Numbered from the stretch's first letter, positions 49,489 to 58,469 are shown. The stretch is DNA of 64,000 nt from Leeuwenhoekiella nanhaiensis (GCF_002744755.1 NZ_KZ319288.1:1-64000), one strand, 5' to 3'. Numbers and translations are program-made. The notes: a model not told the origin generated them from the letters alone.

Positions 49489-49791
49489 ATGATAATTACG
49501 CTTTTGCTCTTTACAGGTCACGCATGGTGCTCCTGTTACACCGTTGAGGAGGAAGTTCGCCTTGATGAGCTGGGAAGAGTGGTTTACTACAAAAGTAAAT
49601 ATGATTCCCATAAACCAAACGGCACAATCTGTACGATGAATGCATCAGAAAAAAACGAATGGGGTGTTTATCGATCCTACGCTACAATTTAAAAATGGTC
49701 TCGAAGTTTTTCAGAGACTGAAGGGTTTTCTGCTACGCAGTTTACGTATGAAATTGATGAGCGTGGTAATTCGTTGACCTGTATATCTTAA
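49489..49791 (+). pseudogene. Small exported protein gene with in-frame stop
   Basis: A 67-codon ORF (ATG 49489, signal-like start MIITLLLFTGHAWC) ends at TAA 49690-49692. The same frame continues open for 32 codons to 49791 with protein-like sequence (SETEGFSATQFTYEIDERG). The two parts look like one gene of about 100 codons broken by a nonsense change. Neither part is recognised. It could also be a real 67-residue protein. Confidence 0.4.
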
Positions 49792-49801
49792 GATTTTACC
49801 A

Positions 49802-49846
49802 TAAAAAAAGAACAGCCTTTTAGTCAAACGATTAACAGGCTGTTCT
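49802..49846 (-). terminator. Terminator of tRNA-Pro
   Basis: AGAACAGCCT (49809-49818) and AGGCTGTTCT (49837-49846) form a 10-bp stem. On the minus strand it is followed by a run of seven T. It lies 23 bases behind the tRNA 3' end. Confidence 0.8.
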
Positions 49847-49868
49847 AGATTAACCAAAATTTGGTTCG

Positions 49869-49943
49869 TCGGGATGAGAGGATTCGAACCTCCGCTCTCG
49901 CGCCCCCCAGACGCGCACTTTAACCGGACTAAGCTACATCCCG
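49869..49943 (-). tRNA. tRNA-Pro (GGG)
   Basis: Read on the minus strand: acceptor CGGGATG pairing with CATCCCG, anticodon stem CGCGT/GCGCG around loop CTGGGGG (anticodon GGG), T arm with TTCGAAT, discriminator A. CCA is not encoded. Length 75 bases. Confidence 0.92.
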
Positions 49944-49957
49944 AAATTTTCAGGCTG

Positions 49958-49986
49958 CAAATATACTTATTTAAGATATACTGCAA
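49958..49986 (-). promoter_or_regulatory. Promoter of tRNA-Pro
   Basis: On the minus strand TTG (complement of 49984-49986), 18 bases, then TATATTTG (complement of 49958-49965), an exact match to the flavobacterial consensus. It lies 14 bases before the tRNA 5' end. Confidence 0.75.
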
Positions 49987-50173
49987 AGTCTTTTAAAACT
50001 TTACTGTAGAAGATATAATATGATATTCACTATGAAATAGGCTCTAATTCTGTTTTTGTTCAATGAGTAGTTGTTTTCGTTGAAAAATTATAAAACTATA
50101 ACGTTTTCATTTGTTGATACTATATTTTTTGTAACTTAAGATTGTCAATAGGAATTAATTAATTGTCTTTATT

Positions 50174-50620
50174 ATGAAACTTAAATATTATATCCTCGCT
50201 TTAATGTCTGTAGTACTCCTAAGCAGCCTTAAAACAACTAATGACACCCATCCTGATCACCTGATTAAAGGCACCTGGGAATTGGAAAGTTTTTATTATT
50301 ACGATAATAACGAGATTTCAGACACATTACCTACTACTGATGGTTACAGGCAAATAAAGATGTATACCACAGATAAAGTGATGTGGACGCGTTATGTGCC
50401 TAAGGATTCTGTTGAGTGGTTTGGCTATGGTAACTATAAAGTAGCAGATGATATGCTCATCGAGACTTTAGAATACGGTTCAGAGAGTATGATGAGTGCG
50501 ATAGATACGCTACGCATCTTCACTTTTGAGCTTCAGATTTCTGAAAATGCGTACAGTCAAATCAGTGTAGATGATGAAGGCAATCGCATTTCCTCAGAAA
50601 ACTATAGACGTATTGAATAA
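50174..50620 (+). CDS. Lipocalin-like exported protein
   Basis: 148-residue protein with a signal peptide (about 1-20) and a single small beta-barrel-like domain that starts with the lipocalin-type block IKGTWELESF. Alternating strands follow (YRQIKMYTTDKVMWTRY, DDMLIETLEYGS, FELQISENAYSQIS). Proteins of this shape in Bacteroidota carry labels such as lipocalin-like or DUF4488; ligand and role are unknown. It is convergent with the cytochrome c gene, the stops only 6 bases apart. Confidence 0.75.
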   Translation: MKLKYYILALMSVVLLSSLKTTNDTHPDHLIKGTWELESFYYYDNNEISDTLPTTDGYRQIKMYTTDKVMWTRYVPKDSVEWFGYGNYKVADDMLIETLEYGSESMMSAIDTLRIFTFELQISENAYSQISVDDEGNRISSENYRRIE

Positions 50621-50626
50621 AATCAG

Positions 50627-51079
50627 CTATTCTTTAATGGCTTTTACTTCGGCTTCCGTTACCATTTTAGGACTTGTATTCCCCCAGGAATGTAAGATGT
50701 AATTCATCACATCTGCTACTTCATCGTCGTAAAGTCCGGGAGATGGCATTACGCTATTGTATATGTCTCCGTTAACGGTGATTTCTCCTTTGAGACCATA
50801 TTTAACAGAGTGGATTGCTTTTTCGCGGTTTTTAAGCAAGTAATCTGCCTTGGCCAGCGGCGGATAGACACCTGCAACCCCTTCTCCGGTAGGGAGGTGA
50901 CACTGCATACAGAAATCCTCATAAACCGTTTCACCTCGTTCTATACTTTCTTGTAAAGCATCCTGAACATTGGTAGTTTTAGTGATAGTAGTATAAGACT
51001 CCGCACCTGAATTTGAAGTACTCAAATAACCGAATCCGGTAACGATCAGGGTGATTAGTGTTGTTATAGTTATTTTCAT
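50627..51079 (-). CDS. Periplasmic c-type cytochrome
   Basis: 150-residue class I cytochrome c with export signal (about 1-20), haem-binding CMQCH (Cys57, Cys60, His61) and a probable axial Met111 in SVMPSPG. The VYPPLAKADYLL block is usual. Its ATG overlaps the stop of the upstream PQQ-type dehydrogenase by 4 bases, so it is very likely the electron acceptor of that enzyme. Confidence 0.9.
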   Translation of the reverse strand: MKITITTLITLIVTGFGYLSTSNSGAESYTTITKTTNVQDALQESIERGETVYEDFCMQCHLPTGEGVAGVYPPLAKADYLLKNREKAIHSVKYGLKGEITVNGDIYNSVMPSPGLYDDEVADVMNYILHSWGNTSPKMVTEAEVKAIKE

Positions 51080-52206
51080 TTTTTGATCAGTTTTACAATT
51101 CCTACGCCTTCAACACCTACATAAATCATACCATCAGGACCTTGAACCACATTGCGTACGCGACCTATTCCGTCAAGGAGTTTTTCACGTTTTACGACCT
51201 CATTATTTGAATTAAGGTAAAGGGCTTCTAAATACACAAATTTTAAAGATCCTACCAAAAGATTTCCTTTTAGTTCAGGATAGGCGTCACTGGTAACCAA
51301 AGCAAAGCCGCTGGGCGCTATAGATGGAACCCAATAATACAGGGGTTGCTCCATTCCTTCTTTTTGTCTTTCATCGGTGATAGGAGTTCCTGAATAATTA
51401 ATCCCATAAGTAATAACCGGCCAGCCATAATTAGCTCCTTTCTTGATGACGTTAATTTCATCACCACCTCTGGGGCCGTGTTCGTGAACCCAGATTTCCT
51501 GAGTTTCTGAGTTGATGATCATTCCCTGGGGATTGCGATGGCCATAAGACCAAATGGCTTCCTTTGCATTCTCAACTCCTACAAACGGATTGTCTTCCGG
51601 GATACTACCGTCAAGATTAAGACGGTATACCTTGCCATTATCGCGTGTAATGTCTTGAGGATTTACATCCCGTTCGCCTCGTTCACCTGCTGTAAAAAAT
51701 ACGTGCCCTTCATTATCAAAAACGATTCGGCTGCCAAAATGCTGACCCTTAGTGGTATTAGGGCCTGCTTTGTAGAGGATTTCCTGATCAGTCAGTTGAT
51801 TGCCGCTTATTTTTGCTCTCATTAGAGCCGTGTTTGCTCCTTTTTCTTCACCCTGAGTTGAAGAAAAAGTGATATAGATCCATCCACTTGCTTCATAATC
51901 TGGAGCAATCTGGATGTCTAAAAGTCCACCCTGACCTCTGTTTGAAAGTTCCGGCAGTCCGGTTATTTCATTTTTTTGACCATCTTTAAAATGAATGAGC
52001 TTTCCTTCCTTTTCGGTTATCAGAATACTTCCATCCGGCATAAAGGTCATTCCCCAAGGGTTTACGAGGTCTGGCACCACGGTCTCGTAGGTATAGGCCT
52101 CAGAAACGCTTATGGGTACGTCATTTTCTTTTACTTCCTGCTGATCCTGACCACAGGAAGTAAGGCCAACCAACATAAAGCTTAAAACACATATATACTT
52201 TTTCAT
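51076..52206 (-). CDS. PQQ-dependent soluble sugar dehydrogenase (aldose dehydrogenase-like), lipoprotein
   Basis: Six-bladed propeller enzyme of the GSDH/YliI group that oxidises aldose sugars with the cofactor PQQ. 376 residues, lipobox LTSC (Cys18). Recognisable blocks are NPWGMTFMPDGSILITEK, RGQGGLLDIQIAPDY, HFGSRIVF (candidate catalytic His), SYGHRNPQGM, HEHGPRGGDEIN and NYGWPVITYG. The next gene is a cytochrome c overlapping by 4 bases, which fits sugar oxidation coupled to periplasmic electron transfer. No PQQ synthesis genes are in the window. Confidence 0.88.
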   Translation of the reverse strand: MKKYICVLSFMLVGLTSCGQDQQEVKENDVPISVSEAYTYETVVPDLVNPWGMTFMPDGSILITEKEGKLIHFKDGQKNEITGLPELSNRGQGGLLDIQIAPDYEASGWIYITFSSTQGEEKGANTALMRAKISGNQLTDQEILYKAGPNTTKGQHFGSRIVFDNEGHVFFTAGERGERDVNPQDITRDNGKVYRLNLDGSIPEDNPFVGVENAKEAIWSYGHRNPQGMIINSETQEIWVHEHGPRGGDEINVIKKGANYGWPVITYGINYSGTPITDERQKEGMEQPLYYWVPSIAPSGFALVTSDAYPELKGNLLVGSLKFVYLEALYLNSNNEVVKREKLLDGIGRVRNVVQGPDGMIYVGVEGVGIVKLIKK

Positions 52207-52339
52207 AATCGCTATTTTTTCTAAAAATAGAAAATATTCAGTGATTTCGCATAGCGTAAGTAATCTATGTAAATAGTTGTTGTTAATAACGACTCATAAC
52301 TGACTTTAGGGAATTTTTTAGAATGCATTTTTATTAATG

Positions 52340-52347
52340 TACTTTTG
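52340..52347 (+). promoter_or_regulatory. Probable -7 element of trxB
   Basis: TACTTTTG matches TAnnTTTG and lies 47 bases before the trxB start. No exact TTG at the -33 distance was found, so the promoter is only half supported. Confidence 0.5.
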
Positions 52348-52394
52348 TGTTTTATGGAAAACGATTTAAACCCTAAAGGATTAAATTAAATTTT

Positions 52395-53351
52395 ATGGCA
52401 GTAGAACGAATTAAATGTTTGATAATAGGATCTGGACCGGCTGGTTATACAGCAGCTATATATGCTTCCAGAGCTGATTTGAATCCGGTTATGTATACCG
52501 GCCTAGAACCCGGCGGACAATTGACAACCACTACCGAGGTAGATAACTTTCCCGGTTATCCTGACGGAATTGACGGTCCAACGATGATGGTTCAGTTACA
52601 AAAGCAGGCAGAGCGATTTGGTACCGAGGTGCGGATTGGGATGGTCACTTCTGTTGAGTTTGCTTCAGAACATGGTGGAATACATAAAGCGGTAGTAGAC
52701 AACAATACCGAAATAGAAGCAGAGAGTATCATAATCAGTACAGGGGCAACTGCAAAGTATCTTGGTCTTCCCAGTGAACAGCGCCTAAGAGGCGGCGGGG
52801 TTTCGGCCTGTGCGGTATGTGATGGTTTCTTCTACAAGAATCAGCGTGTAGCCATCGTAGGTGGTGGAGATACAGCTGCTGAAGAGGCTACATATCTTGC
52901 AAATATTTGCGAGCACGTGACTATGCTGGTACGTAAAGATGAAATGCGTGCATCAAAAGCAATGCAACACCGGGTAAATTCCAGAAAGAATATTACTGTT
53001 CTTTACAATACCGAAGTAGAGGAAGTATTGGGAGAGCAGGTAGTTGAAGGTCTAAAAATGATTAACAATGAGACTAAAGAAACCATTCAAATTGATATCA
53101 CTGGATTGTTTATAGCCATAGGTCATAAACCGAATACCGATATTTTTAAAGGGCAACTGGATATGGATGAAACCGGTTATATAATTACCGAACCAAAAAG
53201 CACCAAAACCAATAAGCCTGGTGTATTTGCCAGTGGTGATGTTCAGGATAAGGAATACCGTCAGGCTATAACTGCTGCTGGTACGGGCTGTATGGCTGCT
53301 CTGGATGCTGAGCGCTACTTGGCATCTATTGAAGAGGAAGTAGAAGCCTAA
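52395..53351 (+). CDS. trxB: Thioredoxin reductase
   Basis: Cytoplasmic FAD enzyme that reduces thioredoxin with NADPH. 318 residues, usual length. FAD site GSGPAGYTAAIYASRA (12-27), redox pair CAVC (Cys139 and Cys142), NADPH site GGGDTAAEEA (about 155-164), and C-terminal FAD block GDVQDKEYRQAITAAGTGC. It stands alone with its own promoter element and a strong terminator behind it. Confidence 0.96.
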   Translation: MAVERIKCLIIGSGPAGYTAAIYASRADLNPVMYTGLEPGGQLTTTTEVDNFPGYPDGIDGPTMMVQLQKQAERFGTEVRIGMVTSVEFASEHGGIHKAVVDNNTEIEAESIIISTGATAKYLGLPSEQRLRGGGVSACAVCDGFFYKNQRVAIVGGGDTAAEEATYLANICEHVTMLVRKDEMRASKAMQHRVNSRKNITVLYNTEVEEVLGEQVVEGLKMINNETKETIQIDITGLFIAIGHKPNTDIFKGQLDMDETGYIITEPKSTKTNKPGVFASGDVQDKEYRQAITAAGTGCMAALDAERYLASIEEEVEA

Positions 53352-53370
53352 AGCTTCGCATTCATATATA

Positions 53371-53401
53371 AAAAAAGCTCTCCATTTGGAGAGCTTTTTT
53401 T
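53371..53401. terminator. Bidirectional terminator between trxB and the acidic-protein gene
   Basis: Perfect 13-bp stem AAAAAAGCTCTCC / GGAGAGCTTTTTT with a 4-base loop. It has a T-run on both strands and lies between converging genes. Confidence 0.9.
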
Positions 53402-53413
53402 ATGGGATTGAAA

Positions 53414-53749
53414 TTAATCTTCGTCCTCTTCTTCTTCGGAAGCCTCATCGATCATCTCATCATCATCGTCTTCAGGCAATTTGCTTGGCATTTCGCTGAT
53501 TGGTTCGTTCAAATCATCATCGTCGTAGTCGTCAACGTCGTAATTCTCCATTGTATTTTCAAGCTTCTTACTCACTTTTACGAGATAGATGGTATCTGCA
53601 GTACGAACTTCAACACATTCTATAAGTTCATTCTTTGCATTTTTAAAAGATATGATGTGATCATCATCATACCCGTAGGGGTACTTATCAACCAGAAGCG
53701 CGAGTATTTCTGGAGTAAGCTTTTTAAAATCGACAATAACGCGACGCAT
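53414..53749 (-). CDS. Conserved acidic-tail protein of unknown function
   Basis: 111-residue soluble protein with a compact N-terminal half (MRRVIVDFKKLTPEILALLVDKYPYGYDDDHII, in part LTPEILALLVDKYPYG) and a C-terminal third made almost only of Asp and Glu (DDYDDDDL, EEEEDED). Similar proteins appear in many flavobacteria and are sometimes mislabelled as DNA primase because of the tail. No enzyme motif is present. The poly-acidic tail may bind basic partners or nucleic-acid-binding proteins; this is inference. Confidence 0.8.
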   Translation of the reverse strand: MRRVIVDFKKLTPEILALLVDKYPYGYDDDHIISFKNAKNELIECVEVRTADTIYLVKVSKKLENTMENYDVDDYDDDDLNEPISEMPSKLPEDDDDEMIDEASEEEEDED

Positions 53750-53823
53750 AAGTATAATTTAGTTTAAGTGCTATGAGTGGTTAAATGTAAAAAAAAACGT
53801 TTTGCTTCTGCAAGGCATTTTAC

Positions 53824-54903
53824 TTATTTCTTACTTAAATTTTTATAGTAATCAAAGGCATTAAAAATCAGTTCATTTGAAACCTTCTGATTTAACACGG
53901 GAGAACCTATTTTACTAAGCAAAACAAAATAAACTGTACCGTGACTGTTTTTCTTGTCATACTTGAGCAACTTAATAATGTCTTCTATATCCTGTTCTGT
54001 AAAACTAACGGGCTGGTAAAAGTCTAAAATAGCTTTTGAAACTTCATCACACAGCGTATTATCGAAATCGGTAATTTCCCGCGAAAGATAATTGGCTAAA
54101 ATCATACCTACAGCAATAGCTTCTCCGTGCAGCAGTCGGTTTTTCGAGCTGTCTTCCATAAACAAAGACTCTATGGCGTGACCCAAAGTATGCCCGTAAT
54201 TCAGGCTTTTGCGCAGGTCTTTTTCGTAAGGGTCTTTCAAAACCACCTCATTCTTAATCTCCACAGATTGTCTGATTAATTCGCCGAGATCTTCAAACTT
54301 TGAAAAATCAGCATCCTTTACAGCGTCCCAATACGATTGAGAATGAATAAGCCCGTGCTTTAACATTTCGGCATAACCACTTCGCAATTCTTCCATAGGT
54401 AAAGTTCCCAGAAAATGAGGATCAACCAGTACGAGATCGGGATTGCTAATGACACCTATTTGATTTTTAAGTGACCCAAGATCTACTCCGGTTTTTCCTC
54501 CCACAGAAGCATCCACCATCGCCAGCAGGGTAGTGGGAATGTTGATAAAATCAATTCCTCTTTTAAAACAACAGGCTACAAAGCCTCCAAGGTCTGTTAC
54601 CACGCCACCCCCCAGATTGATCAACAGGCTTTTACGATCGGCATTAAGTTCAGACAAGACATTCCATACACCGGTGCAGGTCTCCAGATTTTTGTATTCC
54701 TCCCCGGGGTCAATTTCTATAATTTCGATGGTCTGATCGGTCTCCAGATTTTGAAGAAAATGAGACAGACAATACTCGTGCGTATTGCTGTCAACCAGTA
54801 TAAAAAGGATACTGTGTTTTTTTTCTTTTAAGATATTATTTAGGGTGTTATAACCTGAATTTCCAAATACAACCTGATAGTCTTTAGCCTGTACTGCCTG
54901 CAT
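53824..54903 (-). CDS. aroB: 3-dehydroquinate synthase
   Basis: Second enzyme of the shikimate pathway (DAHP to 3-dehydroquinate, using NAD and a divalent metal). 359 residues. Family blocks: GGGVVTDLGGFVA and the NAD/substrate region INIPTTLLAMVDASVGGKTGVD, KNQIGVISNPDLVLVDP, the metal ligands in SGYAEMLKHGLI, and NYGHTLGHAIES with HGEAIAVGM. Start ATG at 54903. It is the only shikimate gene in the window, divergent from the proline dehydrogenase gene. Confidence 0.95.
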   Translation of the reverse strand: MQAVQAKDYQVVFGNSGYNTLNNILKEKKHSILFILVDSNTHEYCLSHFLQNLETDQTIEIIEIDPGEEYKNLETCTGVWNVLSELNADRKSLLINLGGGVVTDLGGFVACCFKRGIDFINIPTTLLAMVDASVGGKTGVDLGSLKNQIGVISNPDLVLVDPHFLGTLPMEELRSGYAEMLKHGLIHSQSYWDAVKDADFSKFEDLGELIRQSVEIKNEVVLKDPYEKDLRKSLNYGHTLGHAIESLFMEDSSKNRLLHGEAIAVGMILANYLSREITDFDNTLCDEVSKAILDFYQPVSFTEQDIEDIIKLLKYDKKNSHGTVYFVLLSKIGSPVLNQKVSNELIFNAFDYYKNLSKK

Positions 54904-54967
54904 GTTAAAACTTCTTTAAGAGAGCGAAATTAGTACCTTTTTGTTAAACTCCCGTTGCGATTCTAAT

Positions 54968-54975
54968 TATATTTG
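54968..54975 (+). promoter_or_regulatory. Probable -7 element of the proline dehydrogenase gene
   Basis: TATATTTG matches TAnnTTTG and lies 17 bases before the ATG. A TTG at 54941-54943 is 24 bases upstream, one base beyond the usual spacing. The leader would be very short. Confidence 0.5.
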
Positions 54976-54992
54976 GCGCCTAAATTTACATT

Positions 54993-56165
54993 ATGTTAGA
55001 GCAAAAGATATTTGATGATACTCAATGTGCATTTTCTTTAAAATCAGATAGTGAGTTAGAAAGAGCTTATTTCTTATTTAAGATGATTTCTGTACAACCA
55101 CTTGTGAAAATTGGAACTGCAGTAACACGTTTTGCTCTTAACGCGAGTTTACCTGTTGAAGGTTTAATCAGGGCTACTGTATTTGATCATTTTTGTGGTG
55201 GAGTTAGCGAAAAGGATTGCGAACCTACAATTAAGGCAATGTATGGTAAAGGAGTTCATTCGGTTCTTGACTTTTCAGTAGAAGGTAAGGAGACCGAAGC
55301 GCTTTTTGATGAGGCCCTAGAGCGGGTAATTAGTATTATTCAGTTTGCGAAAGATAAACCGGGTATGCCTTTTTCCGTGTTTAAACCCACCGGATTTGGA
55401 AGGTTTGAAGTTCTTAGGAAAGTTACCGAGAAGGAGGCACTAAGCGAAAGTGAAAAACAGGAATGGGAACGTATTCAGGAGCGGTTTGATAAAGCCTGTA
55501 ATAAAGCAAAAGAGTGTAACATTCGTTTGCTTATAGATGCTGAAGAAAGCTGGATGCAGGGAGCTGTAGATGATTTGGTGTTGAAAATGATGCAAAAGTA
55601 CAACACGGAGTATCCGGTGGTATATACAACTTTGCAATGCTACCGATGGGATCGTCTCAATTACCTAAAAGAAATGCACGAAGATGCATTGGAAAAAGGG
55701 TATAAGCTGGGAGTCAAGATTGTTCGTGGTGCCTATATGGAAAAAGAGCGGGAGCGGGCTCAGGAAAAGGGTTATGACTCTCCTATATGTAAAGACAAAG
55801 CAGAAACCGATGCGCATTTTAACGCAATGCTAGTCTATATTTTAGACAATTTAGATACGATCTGGGCTTTCATTGGTACTCATAATGAGGAAAGCAATTA
55901 CCTGGCTATCGAGATTATGGCTCAAAAGGAAATCGAGAGCAAAGATGAACGCCTTTGGTTTGGACAGCTTTATGGAATGAGTGATCACATCAGCTTTAAT
56001 CTTGCAGATCACGGTTATAATGTGGCGAAATATCTTCCCTTTGGTCCTGTAAAAGATGTGATGCCCTATCTGATACGCAGAGCGGAAGAAAATACATCAG
56101 TCGCTGGTCAAACCAACAGAGAGCTCACGTTAATCAAGCAGGAGCGTAAACGCAGAAATCTATAG
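54993..56165 (+). CDS. Proline dehydrogenase (monofunctional)
   Basis: FAD enzyme that oxidises L-proline to pyrroline-5-carboxylate. 390 residues, without the aldehyde dehydrogenase half of PutA. The TIM-barrel blocks are VFKPTGFGRFEVL, RLLIDAEESWMQ, YPVVYTTLQCYRWDRL, KLGVKIVRGAYMEKER, FIGTHNEESN, LWFGQLYGMSDH and the C-terminal KYLPFGPVKDVMPYLIRRAEEN, which carries the Arg pair that binds proline. Not in an operon here. Confidence 0.93.
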   Translation: MLEQKIFDDTQCAFSLKSDSELERAYFLFKMISVQPLVKIGTAVTRFALNASLPVEGLIRATVFDHFCGGVSEKDCEPTIKAMYGKGVHSVLDFSVEGKETEALFDEALERVISIIQFAKDKPGMPFSVFKPTGFGRFEVLRKVTEKEALSESEKQEWERIQERFDKACNKAKECNIRLLIDAEESWMQGAVDDLVLKMMQKYNTEYPVVYTTLQCYRWDRLNYLKEMHEDALEKGYKLGVKIVRGAYMEKERERAQEKGYDSPICKDKAETDAHFNAMLVYILDNLDTIWAFIGTHNEESNYLAIEIMAQKEIESKDERLWFGQLYGMSDHISFNLADHGYNVAKYLPFGPVKDVMPYLIRRAEENTSVAGQTNRELTLIKQERKRRNL

Positions 56166-56183
56166 CTGTAAGCTTAAGTAGAA

Positions 56184-56567
56184 CTATTTTTTAGTGATGC
56201 TCAACACTTCAAATGCTTCATCACAGCGCTCAACTTTTGCTACTAGCGGAACTGGCATAGTTTCTTGAGAGTTTATAATATAAAAACCACATGGTTCTTT
56301 TCGGGGATCACTGTTTTTGAAATCTACCTCACCTTCCAGAAAAACAGTGTTCAGGTCTGAAGTATCTAAAGCCAATTCCTGTAGTTGTTTTTCAGCCTGA
56401 GGGGAGAGCGCGTATCCATTATTTCGAATGGTTTTCAGCAGGCGTGCGTTTGGTAAATAATCACACGAAGGTAGTTCAACACCACTTCCTTTTATAAAAA
56501 AAGCTAGTAAAATAAGACCTATAGAGAAGCCACCAAGATAAAAGCCGAGGCGATATAAAATTTTCAT
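56184..56567 (-). CDS. Conserved membrane-anchored protein of unknown function
   Basis: 127-residue protein with one N-terminal membrane helix (about 8-26, FYLGGFSIGLILLAFFI) and a periplasmic part with Cys residues (ELPSCDYLPNARLLK, PCGFYIIN, VERCDEAF) that may form disulfides. It lies 15 bases behind the alanine-dehydrogenase-like gene on the same strand, so probably one transcript. The family is not recognised with confidence. Confidence 0.75.
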   Translation of the reverse strand: MKILYRLGFYLGGFSIGLILLAFFIKGSGVELPSCDYLPNARLLKTIRNNGYALSPQAEKQLQELALDTSDLNTVFLEGEVDFKNSDPRKEPCGFYIINSQETMPVPLVAKVERCDEAFEVLSITKK

Positions 56568-56582
56568 GAAATGTGATTGTGC

Positions 56583-57788
56583 TTAAAAAAAGAGCAGATT
56601 AATATCTCTAAACGGAAGATCAAACCAATCTGCTACCGATTTGCTGGTTAAAATTCCGCGGTAAAAATACAATCCGTTTTTCAAACCCTTATCTATTCGA
56701 AGGCTATTTTCAAGCCCACCGTGTTCACCTATTTCAATCAGGTAGGGGGTGAAAATATTGCTTATAGAAATCGAAGAAGTACGCGCATAACGTGAGGGAA
56801 TATTTGGAACGCAATAGTGTACAACTCCGTGTTTTACAAAAGTGGGTTTATCGTGGGAGGTAACTTCACTGGTTTCAAAACAGCCTCCCATGTCTATACT
56901 CACATCAATAATTATTGAACCGGGTTTCATATACTCCAGCATGGTTTCTGAAACAATTACCGGGGAACGCTCCTTGCCACGTACAGCACCTATAGCGACA
57001 TCACATCGTCTTAGGGCTTTCAGTAAGTTTTTAGGCTGAATGGTTGAAGTATATAAAGGTCTACCTACGTTAACCTGAAGGCATCTCAGCTTGGTAAGCG
57101 AATTATCAAAAACTTTGACGTTGGCACCAAGGCCAAGAGCAGAACGGGTTGCAAACTCTCCAACGGTTCCGGCTCCAATAATTACTACCTCAATAGGAGG
57201 AACCCCGCTTATATTGCCAAACATCAATCCGTTGCCATGTTCTGGTCTGGACATAATTTCTGAGGCGATAAGCACCGAAGCCGTTCCTGCAATTTCACTT
57301 AAGGCTCTTACAGCAGGATAGGTACCATCGGCATCTTTAATAAATTCAAAGGCTAATGCTGTGATCCGTTTAGTAGCAAGAACTTTAAAATATTCTTTCT
57401 TCTGAGTTTTAAGTTGAATGGCTGAAATGATCACCGTTTGTGGATTAATCATTTCCAGTTCTTCCAGGGAAGGGGGTTCGACTTTTAAAACCGTTGGGCA
57501 GCCAAAAACGCGTGCGCGGTCAGAAGTGATTTCAGCTCCGGCTTCAGAATAGTCGTGATCTGAGAAACGGGCATCAGCCCCAGCGTTAGATTCAATAAGA
57601 ACCCGGTGACCATGAGCAGTAAGAGCACCTACTGCATCAGGAGTCAAACATACTCGTTTTTCCTGAAAATGGTTTTCTTTAGGAATTCCAATAAATAAAG
57701 AACCTTTTTTCTGTTTTATTTCAAGTTTTTCCTCTTGAGGAAGTAGTTCTTCGCGTGAAAACGGACTATTTGAAATCATGGATGTCAT
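56583..57788 (-). CDS. ald: Alanine dehydrogenase/PNT-family protein
   Basis: 401-residue NAD-binding protein of the alanine dehydrogenase / transhydrogenase-alpha family, with an extra N-terminal 28 residues. IGIPKENHFQEKRVCLTP keeps the substrate Arg45, LKVEPP the Lys region, VVIIGAGTVGE the NAD site (205-210), and DMGGCFETS the Asp block. However, the FTFLHLA block with the catalytic His of Mycobacterium Ald reads ISAIQLK, so that His is Gln125. Homologues in flavobacteria are normally labelled alanine dehydrogenase; the actual reaction is less certain. It lies in the flavobacterial cluster with tsaE and porX. Confidence 0.75.
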   Translation of the reverse strand: MTSMISNSPFSREELLPQEEKLEIKQKKGSLFIGIPKENHFQEKRVCLTPDAVGALTAHGHRVLIESNAGADARFSDHDYSEAGAEITSDRARVFGCPTVLKVEPPSLEELEMINPQTVIISAIQLKTQKKEYFKVLATKRITALAFEFIKDADGTYPAVRALSEIAGTASVLIASEIMSRPEHGNGLMFGNISGVPPIEVVIIGAGTVGEFATRSALGLGANVKVFDNSLTKLRCLQVNVGRPLYTSTIQPKNLLKALRRCDVAIGAVRGKERSPVIVSETMLEYMKPGSIIIDVSIDMGGCFETSEVTSHDKPTFVKHGVVHYCVPNIPSRYARTSSISISNIFTPYLIEIGEHGGLENSLRIDKGLKNGLYFYRGILTSKSVADWFDLPFRDINLLFF

Positions 57789-57854
57789 TTCGAGTGCTAG
57801 ACTTCAAATTACGCATAAAATAGAGAATGAAAAAAGAAGCTGAAAAATTATTAA

Positions 57855-58469
57855 TTACCCCATAAACAGAGGCTCGTCGTCATCGTCTTCAAAGCTATTA
57901 CTATACTGATTAATAGGTTCATCGTCTTTAATCTCACCTTTAATTGTAACACGTTCCAGTTCAGATAGATCAATATTATGAATACGATCAAAGATTTTCA
58001 TTCTTACTGTATACAGGAAAATCAATGCTATAAGAATAATAGGTGCCATATAATAAATATCAACGCTATCAGTAAATGCTAGGTCATCGTTAAAAGTACT
58101 TACAATCTGAAATCCATACATACAAATAGGCACTAAAATTGCGTGATACCACCAATGTTTGCATGTTAAAAACCATATCAAAAAAAGTAACATTGGAATT
58201 AGTTTACTGAAAACAATCCACGCCACTACATCAACTCCATCGAAATTTATACTTCGATAACTTAGTTTGATACCAAAAAAAGAGGTTTCCCAAAATTTAC
58301 TTTCTGGGAAACCTTCATATAAATAAAAAAAATAAGGAGAAGCAACAATAAATGCCGCAATAAGACTACCCGTTAGTAGGGATAGAGATCCTGCTTTTCC
58401 TGATTTGTTTCTCTGCATAATCTGCACTGTCATCTTGTGATGTATAAGTAACTGCGGTTGCACCTGCAA
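57855..58469 (-). CDS. Membrane protein of unknown function, three to four spans
   Basis: 204 residues from the first ATG, but ATGs at residues 13 (58433) and 18 (58418) are more likely starts because the upstream codons overlap another ORF. About four hydrophobic stretches (LLTGSLIAAFIVASPYFFYLY, VVAWIVFSKLIPMLLFLIWFL, HAILVPICMYGFQIV, MAPIILIALIFLYTV, each quoted in part) and a cytoplasmic-type acidic tail (FEDDDDEPLFMG). No family recognised. Its 5' end overlaps the 45-residue ORF on the same strand, suggesting coupled translation. Confidence 0.75.
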   Translation of the reverse strand: MQVQPQLLIHHKMTVQIMQRNKSGKAGSLSLLTGSLIAAFIVASPYFFYLYEGFPESKFWETSFFGIKLSYRSINFDGVDVVAWIVFSKLIPMLLFLIWFLTCKHWWYHAILVPICMYGFQIVSTFNDDLAFTDSVDIYYMAPIILIALIFLYTVRMKIFDRIHNIDLSELERVTIKGEIKDDEPINQYSNSFEDDDDEPLFMG

